This document shows positions 19,423 to 27,728 of a stretch of 64,000 bases of DNA, piece by piece. Source of the DNA: Acidobacteria bacterium RIFCSPLOWO2_12_FULL_66_21 (lineage in GTDB: Bacteria; Acidobacteriota; Vicinamibacteria; Vicinamibacterales; 2-12-FULL-66-21); assembly GCA_001767455.1 (NCBI GenBank), contig MELC01000058.1, positions 30,548 to 94,547 of the forward strand. The letters are read 5' to 3'. Below the pieces are notes generated by a model, which had not been told where the DNA came from, made no database searches, and saw only the letters and a program-made list of their open reading frames with translations. Both the position numbers and the translations under genes were made by a program. How positions within the stretch are numbered: the stretch's first letter is position 1; the number at the start of each line of letters is the position of its first letter.

Positions 19423-20319
19423 CTATCGTTCGAGCGCGGCGCGGTTCCACTGCCCCAGCGTGGCGGCCGCGCCGTAGGTGCTGCTGATGAAGTCGCCGAT
19501 GGCCGCGTCGGGAGACGCCGCCGTCCGGACGGCATCGTACGGGAGGATGAACTCTCCGAGCTCGCGGTGATAGTAGGCGGCATCCGGACGCACGCGCGCG
19601 TCCTTCAGACCCGACGGCTCCGGCACGGCGTACGCGTAGAACGCCGGCTCGAGGATCGGCCCGCTGCCCGGCCAGAAGCCGTGGCTGATCACCTCGTGCG
19701 AGTACGCGTCGCGCATGAAGGCGGGGCCCTCGCGCGGAGGCGCGGGCCTGCCGGAAAAGCGGGTCACCGCGAAGTCGAAGCTGCCCCAGAAGAAATGCGC
19801 GGGGCTGGACTTGCCGACGAACCCGCATCGCGACTTCGTGAATACACGTTCGATCTGGACGAGCACGCGCCAGAAACGGGTCGCGGCGGCCGGATCGTAC
19901 GACTGGTGTCCGGTGTCCTCGTCGAAGCGGATGGGCGAGGGAATCTCGACCGGCACCGGCCAAATCCGCGACGGCAGCGACATGTCGCGCAGCGTGGAGG
20001 TCACCTCTCGATAGAAATCCGCGACCGACCGCCGCGCGAGCTGCACGGAACGCACGCCACCGTCGGACCTGCGTATCCATAGATGGTGATCGATGAAATC
20101 GAACTCCATCGCGAACGACCGATCGCCCGCGGCGAGCGGACCGGTCGACAAGCCGCGCGGGGTGACGCGGAACGCGATCGCCCAGCAGTGGTTGAGCGGC
20201 GGCGCCGAAGCGAGCGCCACCTTGCCCACAATCTGGGTCCACATATGCAGCGTCGCGTACGTGTCCTTCCACTCGTCGTACGGCAGCGCCGGCCAGAGCG
20301 GGTCGGCCATCATGGCCAT
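19423..20319 (-). CDS. DUF5996 family protein
   Basis: This 298-residue protein (ATG at 20319 with AAGG about 5 nt upstream) starts MAMMADPLWPALPYDEWKDT and contains the DUF5996 pattern: WAIAFRVTPRGLSTGP, FAMEFDFIDHHLWI, VFTKSRCGFVGKSSPAHFFWG and HGFWPGSG. There is no signal peptide or membrane helix. The family has no known activity. It ends 13 bp before egtB on the same strand, so it is probably the first gene of the ergothioneine operon. Conserved His and acidic residues would suit an enzyme, but that is speculation. Confidence 0.8.
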   Translation of the reverse strand: MAMMADPLWPALPYDEWKDTYATLHMWTQIVGKVALASAPPLNHCWAIAFRVTPRGLSTGPLAAGDRSFAMEFDFIDHHLWIRRSDGGVRSVQLARRSVADFYREVTSTLRDMSLPSRIWPVPVEIPSPIRFDEDTGHQSYDPAAATRFWRVLVQIERVFTKSRCGFVGKSSPAHFFWGSFDFAVTRFSGRPAPPREGPAFMRDAYSHEVISHGFWPGSGPILEPAFYAYAVPEPSGLKDARVRPDAAYYHRELGEFILPYDAVRTAASPDAAIGDFISSTYGAAATLGQWNRAALER

Positions 20320-20333
20320 GATACCTTCAGGAC

Positions 20334-20597
20334 ATGCCGAACGCATGCGCGCACATCGACGCAATCGGCGAGGTGAAACCGGGACGGCGCGAGTGCGAGG
20401 AATGCGTGAAAATCGCCGCGCGTTGGGTGCATCTTCGTACGTGCCAGACCTGCGGGGCGACGCTGTGCTGCGACTCGTCTCCGAACCGCCACGCCAGCGG
20501 CCACGCCCGCGCCAGCGGCCATCCCGTCGTCGCGTCGGCTGAGCCGGGTGAGCGCTGGCTCTATTGTTTCGCGGACGACACATTCGCTGAATACTAG
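20334..20597 (+). CDS. UBP-type zinc finger protein
   Basis: This 87-residue protein is essentially one ZnF-UBP domain: a leading CAHID, CEEC, then WVHLRTCQTCGATLCC and conserved His residues, ending with ERWLYCFADDTF. In eukaryotes the fold binds the ubiquitin C-terminus; in bacteria small stand-alone copies are common in actinobacteria and acidobacteria and their ligand is unknown. It starts 14 bp from the divergent DUF5996 gene, so the two share a promoter region. Its proximity to the ergothioneine operon may be accidental. Confidence 0.85.
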   Translation: MPNACAHIDAIGEVKPGRRECEECVKIAARWVHLRTCQTCGATLCCDSSPNRHASGHARASGHPVVASAEPGERWLYCFADDTFAEY

Positions 20598-20620
20598 AGC
20601 TGCTTTGGAGACCGCGAACG

Positions 20621-20722
20621 ACAGCCCTGAAGGGCTGCGCTACAGGTGCTTCTCCGCGGCTCCCGTAGCGCAGGCCTTCAGGCCTGCCGACGGCCGCGGG
20701 CAGCCCTAAAGGGCTGCGCTAC
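20621..20722. repeat. REP-like palindromes, three copies
   Basis: Three palindromes of the family seen at 6217-6348: CAGCCCTGAAGGGCTGCGCTAC (20621-20643), an inverted copy with GGCCTTCAGGCC at its centre (20663-20688), and CAGCCCTAAAGGGCTGCGCTAC (20699-20722). They fill the gap between the zinc finger gene and the ABC permease gene. Confidence 0.8.
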
Positions 20723-20750
20723 ACGTATTCCTTACGCTGCCATTGAGACG

Positions 20751-22283
20751 TCACGAGCGCGGGATCCGGTCCAGGAACCGCGCCGCCACGTCCCGCACGT
20801 CGCGGTGGCCGAGGTCCACGGCCGCGTTCATCTCGCGCATGTCGCGATCGGAAATGTGCCCGGCGAGCCGCGCGAGCGCCCGGCCGATCGCCGGATGGGC
20901 CAGGAGCGATGCGGTGCGCGCGACCGGCACCGCATCGTACGGCGGGAAATAGCGGCGGTTGTCCTCCAGCGCCGTCAGGTGCAGGGCCTCGATCATGGCG
21001 CTCGTGGCATCCCCCGCGATCACATCCACCTGCCCGTCCGCCAGCGCGCGATAGATGAGCGAGAGGTCCATCGACCGCGGCGGCGCGCCGAAGCCCAGTC
21101 CATACGCGCGAACGAGCCCCGGATACCCGTCGTCGCGCTGCAGGAATTCGTAGCCGAACCCAGGCGTCCAGCGGCCCGCCACCGACTGCAGATCGTCGAT
21201 CGTGCGGAGCCCGAGCGCCTGCGCGTCGCCGCCGCGCACGAGGATCGCGAAGGTGTTGTTGAAGCCGAGCGCGCCGGTCACGGTCAACCCGTCCCGCGCG
21301 TAAAGCGCACGCGCGCGCTCGTAGGCCTGGCGGGACTCGTGCGGCACCGCTTCATGAAAGACCGCGGTGACCGCGGTCCCTGTGTACTCCACATATACGT
21401 CGAGGTCGCCGCTGCGGATGCCGCGATCGCAGACGAACGTCCCGCCGAGATTCAGCTTGCGGACGACCCGCACGCCCCCTTCGGCTTCGATGGCTTGCGC
21501 GACGATCTCGCCGAGGATCACCTGCTCCGTGAAGTTCTTCGAGCCGACGACCACGGTCGCCACGGTCGTGCGCGCGTAGGCCACGCTGGCGACGAGAACG
21601 ACCAGCAGTCCGGCCGCCGCAGCGGTCTGCACGAGGCCCCTGGTCGTCGCGCGTCCACGGGCGACGCGCCGCTCCAGCCACGCGAGCAGCCCGTCGGCGA
21701 CGAGCGCAAGCGCCGCGGCGGGGATCGCTCCCGCGAGGATCGTGGTGGTGTCCACCATCGACAGACCCCGGAAGATGTACTCGCCCAGTCCTCCCGCGCC
21801 GATGGCGGCCGCAATCGTCGCGGTCCCGACGCCGATCACCGTGGCCACCCGAATGCCGGCAATGATGGACGGCAGGGCGAGCGGAAACTGCACGAGCCAC
21901 AGCAACTGACGCGGCGTCATCCCCATCGCGACACCAGCCTCGACCACGGCTGGATCGATCGTGCGGATGCCGGTCACGGTCGTGCGCACGATCGGCAAGA
22001 GGGCGTAAATCGTGAGGGCCACGAGCGCCGTGCGGGATCCGATCCCGCCGATGAACGGGATCGGCAGCAGGAACCCCAGCAACGCGAGGCTCGGAACGGT
22101 CTGCGCGGCGCTGACGGCGACGAGCAGCGCACGCCCGAGATGCGGCCGCCGCGCGGACAGCACCCCGGCGGGCACGCCGAGCGCGATCGCGGCCAGCGTC
22201 GAGACGAGGACGAGCATGACGTGCTGCTCGAGGAGTCCCGTCGCTTCGGCCCGGTGCGCCAGCCAGAATCTGAGGACGGCCAT
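20751..22283 (-). CDS. ABC importer permease fused to substrate-binding domain (OpuB/EgtU type)
   Basis: The first 215 residues or so of this 510-residue protein are a BPD-type permease with five or six helices and the EAA-like loop VVEAGVAMGMTPRQLLW. A membrane helix at about 222-242 leads to a periplasmic OpuAC-type binding domain (TVVVGSKNFTEQVILGEI onward; ELM-like DLDVYVEYTGTAVTA). This fusion is known in quaternary-amine (OpuB/OpuC, choline) importers and in the ergothioneine importer EgtU of Helicobacter and Streptococcus. Lying 0.4 kb upstream of an ergothioneine biosynthesis operon on the same strand, ergothioneine, hercynine or a betaine are the likely ligands. The start (ATG 22283, or GTG 22286) overlaps the ATPase stop. 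Confidence 0.85.
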   Translation of the reverse strand: MAVLRFWLAHRAEATGLLEQHVMLVLVSTLAAIALGVPAGVLSARRPHLGRALLVAVSAAQTVPSLALLGFLLPIPFIGGIGSRTALVALTIYALLPIVRTTVTGIRTIDPAVVEAGVAMGMTPRQLLWLVQFPLALPSIIAGIRVATVIGVGTATIAAAIGAGGLGEYIFRGLSMVDTTTILAGAIPAAALALVADGLLAWLERRVARGRATTRGLVQTAAAAGLLVVLVASVAYARTTVATVVVGSKNFTEQVILGEIVAQAIEAEGGVRVVRKLNLGGTFVCDRGIRSGDLDVYVEYTGTAVTAVFHEAVPHESRQAYERARALYARDGLTVTGALGFNNTFAILVRGGDAQALGLRTIDDLQSVAGRWTPGFGYEFLQRDDGYPGLVRAYGLGFGAPPRSMDLSLIYRALADGQVDVIAGDATSAMIEALHLTALEDNRRYFPPYDAVPVARTASLLAHPAIGRALARLAGHISDRDMREMNAAVDLGHRDVRDVAARFLDRIPRS

Positions 22284-23032
22284 CACCGCGACCCCGGAGC
22301 TGGAAGGGGCGGCAGCGCGTCGATCAGCGCCCGCACGCGCGGGTCGGCGGACGAGGCGACCCGCGACGGCGTGTCGTAGACGACCAGCTCGCCGCCGTCG
22401 ATGACCCCCACCCGCTGGCCGAGCGCAAACGCCTCGGCGATGTCATGCGTCACGACGATCACCGTCGTGTGGAGCCGATCCTGAAGCCGGACGAACTCGC
22501 GGCGGACTTCGGCGCGCGTCACCGGATCGAGCGCGCCGAACGGCTCGTCCATCAGCAGGATCGGCGGATCGATGGCGAGGGCCCGCGCCACGCCAACCCT
22601 CTGGCGCTGACCGCCGGACAGTTCGCGTGGACGGCGGGCGGCGTAGATGGGCGGCGGCAACCCGACGAGATCGAGCAGTTCGTGGGCGCGCGCCCTCGCG
22701 CGTGCGGCGGGCCATCGCTCCAGGCGCGGCACGACCGACACGTTTTCCTCGACGGTCATGTGCGGAAAAAGACCGACGTCCTGGAACACGTAGCCGATGC
22801 GCCGCCGGAGTCGAATGCCATCCCACTCGCGCGTGTCGCGTCCTTCGACGATGACGGCGCCGGCGGTCGGGAGCAGCAGCCGGTTGACGAGTTTCAGGAG
22901 CGTCGTCTTTCCCGCGCCGCTGCGGCCGACGAGCGCCACCATCTGCCCTGCCTCAATCGACAGGCGCAGACCGGACAGGATCGGCGGACCTCCCGCGTGC
23001 CGGAATCCGACGTTCTCGAACTGGACGAGCAC
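22283..23032 (-). CDS. ABC importer ATP-binding protein (ProV/OpuBA/EgtV type)
   Basis: This 249-residue ATPase is complete: Walker A GRSGAGKTT, Q-loop FQDVGLFPHM, signature LSGGQRQR, Walker B ILLMDEPFGALD and the His switch VTHD. It lacks the C-terminal CBS domains of ProV/OpuAA. It starts with GTG at 23032 and overlaps the permease-binding protein gene by a few bases, so the two form one transporter. The substrate is inferred as for the partner: a quaternary amine or a betaine thiol. Confidence 0.88.
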   Translation of the reverse strand: MLVQFENVGFRHAGGPPILSGLRLSIEAGQMVALVGRSGAGKTTLLKLVNRLLLPTAGAVIVEGRDTREWDGIRLRRRIGYVFQDVGLFPHMTVEENVSVVPRLERWPAARARARAHELLDLVGLPPPIYAARRPRELSGGQRQRVGVARALAIDPPILLMDEPFGALDPVTRAEVRREFVRLQDRLHTTVIVVTHDIAEAFALGQRVGVIDGGELVVYDTPSRVASSADPRVRALIDALPPLPAPGSR

Positions 23033-23153
23033 CTCGACGTCAGGATATCAGGGAAGAAACTCACTAATTCACTACTTCGCGGGACGCCCGGGCTCAGGCC
23101 GCGAGTGCGGCGCGCATGAGCCGGCCGAATCGGCCGCCCTCCCACACTCTCGG

Positions 23154-23366
23154 TCACCGCCGGAACGGCCGGTTATCGAGGTATCGCGAACCGGCCGCGT
23201 GCCGCCCGATGTTCCACACTTCCCCGCATCGGCAACAGCGCCAGTACGCGTCGGCGCTGACCACTTTGCTTGTGGTTTTCAGGTCCCGTGACCCGCAAGC
23301 GGGGCAGCGCTCGGGGGAGACCGCAGTATCCGGCTTCGTCCGGTCGCTCATATTACCCACGCTCAT
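23154..23366 (-). CDS. Small zinc-ribbon protein
   Basis: This 70-residue protein carries a CPACGS and a CCRCGEVW motif about 23 residues apart, a classical zinc ribbon, in a basic, hydrophilic context (RYLDNRPFRR tail). An internal ATG (residue 6) is an alternative start. No membrane or signal sequence is present. The function is unknown; such ribbons are often nucleic-acid- or protein-binding. Confidence 0.6.
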   Translation of the reverse strand: MSVGNMSDRTKPDTAVSPERCPACGSRDLKTTSKVVSADAYWRCCRCGEVWNIGRHAAGSRYLDNRPFRR

Positions 23367-23550
23367 ACATAAAGCTCCATTCTGACAGTGTCGAGGCGCC
23401 CGAGATCCCCTGGCTCCGCGATTCGGATGGCTTTCCCCGCCGGTTTTCCGCTATACCTCAGCTTGCAGCAATCGCAGGCGCGTGTCTGTGCATTTCCGCA
23501 CAGGGCACCGAATGCGCCGAAAGTCACGCGCCGGAATTCGACGATCGACG

Positions 23551-24231
23551 ATGAGAGGTTCCGCGAGAGTTCTGGCTATCAGCATCGCCGCCACCGCGGT
23601 CCTGTACGCCGTGCCGGGCGGCCGGACGCTGGCTTGGCCGCTGGTGCTCATCTCAACGCTGGCGCACGAGCTCGGCCACGGGTTCGCGGCGGCCATCCTC
23701 GGCGGGCACTTCGAATCGCTCGCCATCTACGCCGATGCCGGGGGCGTCGCGCGCTGGAGTGGGGCATTCGGGCGCGCCGGGGTGGCCACGGTTGCCGCCG
23801 CGGGGCTCGTCGGCCCGGCGGTCGCGGCGTTCCTGCTGCTCTCCCTTGGACGACGCGCGCGCGGCGCGCGAACGCTCCTCGTGATCCTCGGCGCCGGACT
23901 GCTCCTCGTCGCGCTGCTCCTCGTGCGCAACGCCTTCGGGTTCTGGTTCACGGTGACACTGGCAACGGCGTGCCTCGTCGTCGCGCTTCGCGCGCCGCGG
24001 TTGTCGCAGGGGTTCGTGGTCTTTCTCGCCGTGCAGCTCGCGCTCGCGGTGTACTCGCGCGGCGACTACCTCTTCACGAAGACCGCCGTCACCGCGGTGG
24101 GAGGCGGACCATCCGACGTCGCCGTCATCGCCGGTGCGCTCTTTCTTCCCTATTGGTTCTGGGGCGCGATGTGCGCCGGTCTGTCGGTCGTCGTGCTCTG
24201 GGCCGGCGCCAAGCTGTTCTTCCGGCCCTGA
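23551..24231 (+). CDS. M50B-family membrane metalloprotease-like protein
   Basis: The ATG at 23551 gives 226 residues, starting with a short basic segment before the first helix; the upstream extension is Arg-rich and unlikely. HELGHG in the second hydrophobic segment is the M50 zinc motif, and about six membrane helices follow. Peptidase_M50B proteins are predicted intramembrane proteases of unknown substrate. The second M50 motif (NPDG type) is not evident. It ends 12 bp from the convergent DUF1684 gene. Confidence 0.75.
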   Translation: MRGSARVLAISIAATAVLYAVPGGRTLAWPLVLISTLAHELGHGFAAAILGGHFESLAIYADAGGVARWSGAFGRAGVATVAAAGLVGPAVAAFLLLSLGRRARGARTLLVILGAGLLLVALLLVRNAFGFWFTVTLATACLVVALRAPRLSQGFVVFLAVQLALAVYSRGDYLFTKTAVTAVGGGPSDVAVIAGALFLPYWFWGAMCAGLSVVVLWAGAKLFFRP

Positions 24232-24243
24232 CGACGCCGGACT

Positions 24244-25176
24244 TCAGTGATAGTGCGCGTCCATTTCGCCGGCGCGAATGGCGACGGGAAGGGTGTTGGC
24301 CTTCGACGGCACCGGGCAGTTGTAGTGATCGGAGAACGCGCACGCCGGGTTGTAGGCCGCGTTGAAATCCAGCAGATAGAGCCCGTTCGAAAGCTTCTTC
24401 AGGTCCACGTATCGGCCGAGGCCGTACGTGTCCTTGCCGCTGGTGGCATCGCGGAAAAAGACCGAGAGGTCGTCCTCGCCGGTGCCTGGTTCCAGCAGGC
24501 GGACGGCCTCCAGCCGGTAGGGTCGTCCGCCGACGAGGAAATCGCACCAGCCGATCCGCAGCGCGCGCCGCTGGTTGCCCCGCGTGGACATCACGATGAT
24601 GGTGTCCGGTTCCGGGTTTGTCGTCAGGGGAAGCTCGAAGCGGTACGACAGATCGACCGGAAAGTACTTCAGCCCCTTGTACTCCTTGAAGTGCGGGCTC
24701 CCGGGGTCGAACACGATGATGGCGGGAAACCCCTGGTGCGAGAGCCGCAGCGACAGGCGACCGAGTCCGATCGTCGACGGACCAACGGTCGCGTCGCGCA
24801 CATCCTGGTCCTTCACCGTGAACGACGCGGAAGGATCGGTCGCCTGGACGCGGAACGCGTCTCCCTCGACGGTGACGCGCAGGTGACGGGCGGCGACGCC
24901 GGAGGCGTCCACGCGCACGTCGTTGTCGGCCGCGCTTCCCACGGTGAGCGCACGGCTCGACCCGAAGTCCTTGCGCGCAACCGCCGCGAGATACGACGCC
25001 GGATCGTGCTGTAGCCACGCCTGCGCCTGCGCCCGGTCCTTCTCGATCTGCGCCGTGACCCTCGCGGCCTCCGCCTTCGACAGCCTTACCGGCCCCGTCG
25101 GCCCCGCGCTGGCGCTCAGCGCGGCCGTCACGCCTGCCAGCAGCGCGCAGCTCCATCGACCGCTTCTTGTCGGCAT
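24244..25176 (-). CDS. DUF1684 domain protein, secreted
   Basis: This 310-residue protein (AGGAG about 6 nt before the ATG) has an N-terminal signal-like hydrophobic stretch. The DUF1684 signature fills the C-terminal half: FFRDATSGKDTYGLGRYVD, then YLLDFNAAYNPACAFSDHY and NCPVPSKANTLPVAIRAGE. The conserved Cys pair and Asn-Pro-Cys motif are typical. The domain is widespread and has no proven biochemical role. Its probable location is periplasm or cell surface. Confidence 0.82.
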   Translation of the reverse strand: MPTRSGRWSCALLAGVTAALSASAGPTGPVRLSKAEAARVTAQIEKDRAQAQAWLQHDPASYLAAVARKDFGSSRALTVGSAADNDVRVDASGVAARHLRVTVEGDAFRVQATDPSASFTVKDQDVRDATVGPSTIGLGRLSLRLSHQGFPAIIVFDPGSPHFKEYKGLKYFPVDLSYRFELPLTTNPEPDTIIVMSTRGNQRRALRIGWCDFLVGGRPYRLEAVRLLEPGTGEDDLSVFFRDATSGKDTYGLGRYVDLKKLSNGLYLLDFNAAYNPACAFSDHYNCPVPSKANTLPVAIRAGEMDAHYH

Positions 25177-25410
25177 CTGGATCTCCTGTCACGTAGCTTA
25201 GCAGCGCCGCAGGCTTCCCGCTGGCCGGGTCGGCAGAAACAGAACAGGAGAAAGGAAGAAAGGGAGGGGATCTCCGTGTCTCCGTGTGAAGGTTCGCCAA
25301 AAGGCTCCCCTTCTTTCCTCCTCCTGTTGATTGCCGTCGAGATCGCAGCGGAACGCCTTTCGTGTACAACTACAACGAAGGAAGAAGGGCCCAGGAGAGC
25401 GAGGCAAGTC

Positions 25411-25686
25411 ATGGCCGAGAAGCGCCGGATCACTGCGGACGAAGCTAGACAGGTTGGAGCCACTCTCGGAGTCGATTGGGCCAGGATCGATCTCGAGCAG
25501 TTCCGTCGCGGGCTCGAAGTCGAGCTCGAGCACGGCGCCCGGGATCCGGAGACGAACGTCACGAACGATGACCTTTCCCTGACCGGAAAGATCGCCTGGG
25601 CGCATTTGAAGGAATTCCGGGACTACTACACGCGTCTGGACAGGCTCGAAACCGAAGCCGACGCCTATTGGTCCTCGCGACGGTAG
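25411..25686 (+). CDS. DUF5661 family protein
   Basis: The ATG at 25411 has GAGG 6 nt upstream and gives 91 residues; the longer open frame is low-complexity. The sequence ITADEARQVGATLGVDW, then FRRGLEVELEHGARDPETNV and KIAWAHLKEFRDYYTRLDRLE, matches DUF5661, a small helical protein of unknown function. The conserved Glu, His and Asp residues in helices resemble a metal or ferritin-like arrangement, but that is only an impression. No operon partner is evident. Confidence 0.75.
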   Translation: MAEKRRITADEARQVGATLGVDWARIDLEQFRRGLEVELEHGARDPETNVTNDDLSLTGKIAWAHLKEFRDYYTRLDRLETEADAYWSSRR

Positions 25687-25756
25687 ACGCGAGACGCCGG
25701 CCTCAGACTCCAGGTCAGCCCCGAGCTGAAGACCGACGGTCGCGTAGAATCAAGAG

Positions 25757-26260
25757 GTGACGCGCGAGTCGATCGTTCGCGGCGTGGGGCTCATTGGGGC
25801 GGTCGTATACGCCGCGGCAATCGGTTGGCTGTACGCCAGTCAACCCCAGACCGTCGCCCAGGTCACCGGCGGCTTCGCCTCGATCGTCGGCGCGTACAGC
25901 ATCGACGAGCAGGCCTTCGCGGACGGCCTCCGGTTCTTCAACCGCGACCAGTTCGTCGAGGCCCGGGCGGCGTTCGCCCGCGCGGATCCGGCCGAGCGCG
26001 GCGCGCGCACCCAGTACTACATCGCGTACTCGTACTACCGTCAGGGCTGGGGCCGTCTCCATAATGACGACGCCCTGTTTGCGAAAGGGCTTGCGACGAT
26101 CGACAAAGCGATCGCGCTGGCGCCGCGAGAGCGCCTCGTCGTGGACGATCCAGGCCTTCAGATACACTCGGCCGACGAGCTCCGTGCGGAGCTTCAGCGC
26201 GGGATGACGCACGAGTTGTCCGACTGGAACCCGCTTCGCGTCTTCAGGACACGCAAATGA
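25757..26260 (+). CDS. Membrane-anchored TPR-like protein
   Basis: This 167-residue protein (GTG start) has one N-terminal membrane helix (VRGVGLIGAVVYAAAIGWLY). A single TPR-like helical pair follows (ADGLRFFNRDQFVEARAAFA and ARTQYYIAYSYYRQGWGR), then a region rich in charged residues. It is coupled by a 4-nt ATGA overlap to a polytopic membrane protein, so the two probably act together. The family is not recognised. Confidence 0.6.
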   Translation: MTRESIVRGVGLIGAVVYAAAIGWLYASQPQTVAQVTGGFASIVGAYSIDEQAFADGLRFFNRDQFVEARAAFARADPAERGARTQYYIAYSYYRQGWGRLHNDDALFAKGLATIDKAIALAPRERLVVDDPGLQIHSADELRAELQRGMTHELSDWNPLRVFRTRK

Positions 26261-26895
26261 GCGCGGTCCGCGAAGCCGTCGTGCTCCCGGCGATCTTCCT
26301 GACCGTCGCGCTCGTCGGGGGCCTCCAGATCGACGCGCGGGTGGCGCTGGTGCCGCCCTCGCTGTTCTCGCTCGTGCTCGCCACGCTGCTCTTCGCGGCC
26401 CTGATTCGCGGCGGCGTGGTCGCTCCAGATCGCCTGCTTCATTCCTCCCGGTCCGCGCTCCAGAACGCCAACGGCGCTGTCGTGCTGGTGTCGGCCTTCG
26501 TGGCCGCGGCGCAGATCCTCTCGATGGTGATCCCGCGGAGCGGGCTGCCGCTGTTCTTCGCCGACCTGTTCCTGCTGGTGCTGCTCGTCAACGCGCTCGT
26601 CAGCGTGCGCGACCGCGTGCACCTGCTGCGGAGCCTGGCGGTGATGCTGGGATCCGCGCTCCTGCTCAAATTCGTATTGCTCGCCTCGTTGTCGGCGCCC
26701 GCGGATAGCCGCACGGCTCGGCTGCTGTTCGCGCTGTTCGACGCGGCGACGTTCGGCTCGATTGCGCAGGAGGCCCAGGCGCCGGCTGCCGGGTACGTGG
26801 CGTTCGCGGCCGTCGCGCTGTTCCTGATCGGCGTCTCGCTGCTGCCCGCGCCGCCGCAGGTCCGCACGCACACCGCGCTCAGTCGCCGCGATTGA
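26257..26895 (+). CDS. Polytopic membrane protein of unknown function
   Basis: This 212-residue protein has about six hydrophobic helices, for example PAIFLTVALVGGLQI, FSLVLATLLFAALI and VAFAAVALFLIGVSLL. It starts inside the stop of the TPR-like gene. No catalytic motif or family signature was recognised. The codon usage and third-position GC match the neighbours, so it is a real gene. Confidence 0.6.
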   Translation: MSAVREAVVLPAIFLTVALVGGLQIDARVALVPPSLFSLVLATLLFAALIRGGVVAPDRLLHSSRSALQNANGAVVLVSAFVAAAQILSMVIPRSGLPLFFADLFLLVLLVNALVSVRDRVHLLRSLAVMLGSALLLKFVLLASLSAPADSRTARLLFALFDAATFGSIAQEAQAPAAGYVAFAAVALFLIGVSLLPAPPQVRTHTALSRRD

Positions 26896-26920
26896 CCGCA
26901 GGCCCGACCCTGACGACAAG

Positions 26921-26964
26921 TTCAGGGACTGTTCAGGCTCGGCGCCCTTCGATTCGTGTAACCT
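26921..26964 (+). promoter_or_regulatory. Response-regulator box and -10 of the two-component operon
   Basis: The direct repeat TTCAGGGACTGTTCAG (26921-26936) has two TTCAG half-sites 11 bp apart, one helical turn, as OmpR-family regulators bind. A -10-like TAACCT starts 38 bp after the box start (26959). The conduit promoter at 29177 has the same box and the same 38-bp spacing. Autoregulation is inferred. Confidence 0.65.
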
Positions 26965-27044
26965 CGAAGAGGCATGTGCGGGATCGTGACCGGCCCGCCG
27001 ATCGCCGCCTGGGTTGAACGTGGGTCGAAGCGGCGCGGTGGACG

Positions 27045-27728
27045 ATGCGTATTCTCATCATCGAAGACGATCCGAAAGTCGCTGGCGCCGTGAAAGCCGG
27101 TCTGACGGCCGAAGGATACGAAGTCGTCCTCTCGAGAACCGGAGAGGATGGCTTCTTTCGCGTCACAACCGAACCCTACGACCTGATCGTCCTCGATCTC
27201 GGTTTGCCGGGGCGCGGCGGTCTCGAGATTCTGGCCGGTCTTCGAGGTCGTGGTCTGGGCCTTCCCGTCCTCGTCCTGACGGCACGGGACGGCATCGAGG
27301 ATCGCGTGCTGGGTCTGGACACGGGCGCCGATGATTACCTGGTCAAGCCGTTCGCCTTCGCCGAACTGCTCGCCCGGGTGCGAGCCCTCCTGCGGCGTGG
27401 GCGGCCCGAGGATGCCCTCCGCGTGCGGCTCGCGGACCTCGAGGTGGATCCGATCACCAGGACGGCGCGGCGGGGCGACCTGCCGATCGACCTCACGGCG
27501 CGTGAGTTCGAGCTGCTCGACTATCTGCTCCGGCACCAGGGGCAGATTGTGTCGCGGGAGATGCTCGCCCGGGACGTCTGGAAGGAACCGTCCCGGGGAA
27601 CGCCCATCGACAACGTGATCGACGTGCATATTGCGCGGCTCCGCAAGAAAGTCGATCAAGGCGCGGATGCCCGGTTGATCCATACGATCCGAGGCGTGGG
27701 GTTCCTCATGAGCGAGGGTGAGCCGTGA
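27045..27728 (+). CDS. OmpR/CusR-type response regulator
   Basis: This 227-residue regulator has a receiver domain with the acidic pair EDD at 7-9, phospho-acceptor Asp51 (LIVLDLGLPG), the switch Thr and the Lys of LVKPFAF, followed by a Trans_Reg_C winged helix (LTAREFELLDYLLRHQGQIVS to VGFLM). It overlaps the histidine kinase by 4 nt. A direct-repeat box upstream of its own promoter and of the decaheme cytochrome gene points to control of the electron-conduit genes. Confidence 0.92.
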   Translation: MRILIIEDDPKVAGAVKAGLTAEGYEVVLSRTGEDGFFRVTTEPYDLIVLDLGLPGRGGLEILAGLRGRGLGLPVLVLTARDGIEDRVLGLDTGADDYLVKPFAFAELLARVRALLRRGRPEDALRVRLADLEVDPITRTARRGDLPIDLTAREFELLDYLLRHQGQIVSREMLARDVWKEPSRGTPIDNVIDVHIARLRKKVDQGADARLIHTIRGVGFLMSEGEP

